In this document: positions 63,350 through 64,000 of the stretch, one piece after another
Position numbering within the stretch: position 1 is the stretch's first letter
Layout: every line of letters begins with the position of its first letter
Origin: Streptococcus caballi DSM 19004
GTDB taxonomy: Bacteria > Bacillota > Bacilli > Lactobacillales > Streptococcaceae
Direction of reading: 5' to 3'
NCBI RefSeq assembly: GCF_000379985.1
Contig: NZ_KB904074.1
Span: 62,001-126,000, forward strand
Length of the DNA: 64,000 nucleotides
Translations under genes and position numbers: made by a program
The notes under the pieces: model-generated
What the model saw: the letters and a program-made list of their open reading frames with translations, nothing else
Database searches by the model: none
Told to the model about the DNA's origin: nothing

Positions 63350-64000
63350 ATGATTGAATTAGGAATAACAACTTTTGGAGAAACAACTCCACTAGAAAAA
63401 ACAGGTGAGACTTACAGTCATGCTGAGCGTATTCGTCAGTTGGTTGATGAGATTGAGTTGGCTGACCAGGTTGGTTTGGATATTTACGCTATCGGTGAGC
63501 ACCACCGTGAAGATTTTGCGGTCTCTGCCCCAGAAATCGTGCTGGCAGCGGGAGCGGTCAACACCAAGCACATTCGCCTGTCAAGCGCTGTGACGATTTT
63601 GTCATCTATCGACCCTGTCCGCGTTTACCAGCAGTATGCGACCATAGATGCTTTGTCAAATGGCAGAGCTGAAATCATGGCGGGTCGTGGATCCTTCATA
63701 GAATCTTTCCCCTTATTTGGTTATGATTTGGCAGACTACGATGAACTTTTTGATGAAAAATTGGACATGCTTTTGCGCGTTAAGGCGGAGACCAATTTAA
63801 CTTGGCATGGAAAGCACACTCAGACGGTGGACAATCGTCCTGTCTACCCTCGTGCGGTGCAGGAGGCTCTGCCAGTCTGGATTGCCACAGGTGGTAATCT
63901 TGATTCAACTGTTCGTATTGCTGAGCAAGGTCTCCCAATAGCCTATGCTACCATTGGTGGAAATCCTAAAGCGTTTGCTGGCTTGGCTAGAGCTTACAGA
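63350..64000 (+). CDS. LLM-class (luciferase-like) flavin-dependent oxidoreductase, 3' end outside window
   Basis: 217 codons from ATG 63350 to the window edge, no stop. Luciferase-like fold: MIELGITTFGETTPLEKTGE, ADQVGLDIYAIGEHHREDFA with the His pair typical of LLM oxidoreductases, IRLSSAVTILSSIDPVRVYQ, and GRAEIMAGRGSFIESFPLFG. FMN/F420-type monooxygenases; in firmicutes FMN is assumed. GAGGTGAAACA precedes the start. Partial. Confidence 0.87.
   Translation, partial: MIELGITTFGETTPLEKTGETYSHAERIRQLVDEIELADQVGLDIYAIGEHHREDFAVSAPEIVLAAGAVNTKHIRLSSAVTILSSIDPVRVYQQYATIDALSNGRAEIMAGRGSFIESFPLFGYDLADYDELFDEKLDMLLRVKAETNLTWHGKHTQTVDNRPVYPRAVQEALPVWIATGGNLDSTVRIAEQGLPIAYATIGGNPKAFAGLARAYR

Noticed and set aside
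1-64000. CRISPR arrays, tRNA, rRNA, tmRNA or prophage genes
   Set aside because: Looked for regular repeat-spacer patterns, tRNA-like cloverleafs and phage gene runs; none seen.

Overview
The window is a stretch of a low-GC Gram-positive chromosome and by gene content and order almost certainly a Streptococcus. Diagnostic points are the vicRKX operon next to a glnQHMP-type amino-acid transporter, the ccpA/pepQ divergent pair followed by two glycolipid glycosyltransferases, rnc-smc-HAD-HAD-ftsY, a Sip-like LysM surface protein, and small streptococcal families such as DUF3114. The species is not assigned. No rRNA, tRNA, CRISPR array, prophage or intact insertion sequence was seen.

Layout. 1-5.1 kb: end of frr, cvfB, msrA, a yozE-like gene, a lone PTS EIIC, a DUF915 hydrolase and a decayed Nudix gene. 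5.2-11.1 kb: Sip-like surface protein, an MFS transporter behind a long leader, phoH, an acetyltransferase and a uracil-DNA-glycosylase-family gene. 11.1-12.0 kb is a gene-free scrap heap: an IS200/IS605-type end with an omegaRNA-like fold, a 161-bp element with perfect 16-bp inverted ends, and a transposase-like remnant. 12.0-21.7 kb is core: ybeY-dgkA-era-nudix, dinB, mutM-coaE-pmrA-rpmG, secG, rnr-smpB. 21.9-31.2 kb: flavoprotein, broken transporter, gloA, nitroreductase, ROK kinase, an MFS exporter with its own ArsR-type regulator behind an operator array, DUF554, Nudix, pepQ. 31.3-37.5 kb: ccpA with cre sites, two glycosyltransferases, and a T-box leader controlling a MazG-like gene plus thrS. 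37.7-41.2 kb: a secreted, probably beta-helical protein behind a perfect CiaR box, a MerR/TipAS regulator and a DUF3114 gene. 41.2-56.8 kb: glnQHMP, vicRKX, a nonsense-interrupted DUF454 gene, rnc, smc, a DUF6287 protein, two Cof-type HAD phosphatases and ftsY. 56.8-60.5 kb is an accessory island carrying a 106-bp MITE-like element and an unrecognised two-gene module. 60.5-64 kb: a four-gene permease operon including two very small genes, a nonsense-interrupted VOC gene and a truncated luciferase-like monooxygenase.

Functionally the core part couples ribosome and RNA maintenance (frr, ybeY, era, rnr, smpB, rnc, rpmG), protein export (secG, ftsY), chromosome structure (smc), envelope homeostasis (vicRKX, dgkA, glycolipid synthesis) and carbon control (ccpA). 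Several genes are decaying by single events (Nudix at 4.65 kb, pmrA N-terminus, DUF454, VOC), which suggests recent niche adaptation or uncorrected sequence errors.

The most novel candidates are the two-gene module at 57.57-60.14 kb (unknown 474-aa protein plus a coiled-coil/glycine-rich membrane protein), the orphan IS605/omegaRNA-like locus at 11.2-11.36 kb, the CiaR-box-controlled secreted protein, and the self-regulated MFS/ArsR operon. All functional statements are from reading the sequence without database searches.
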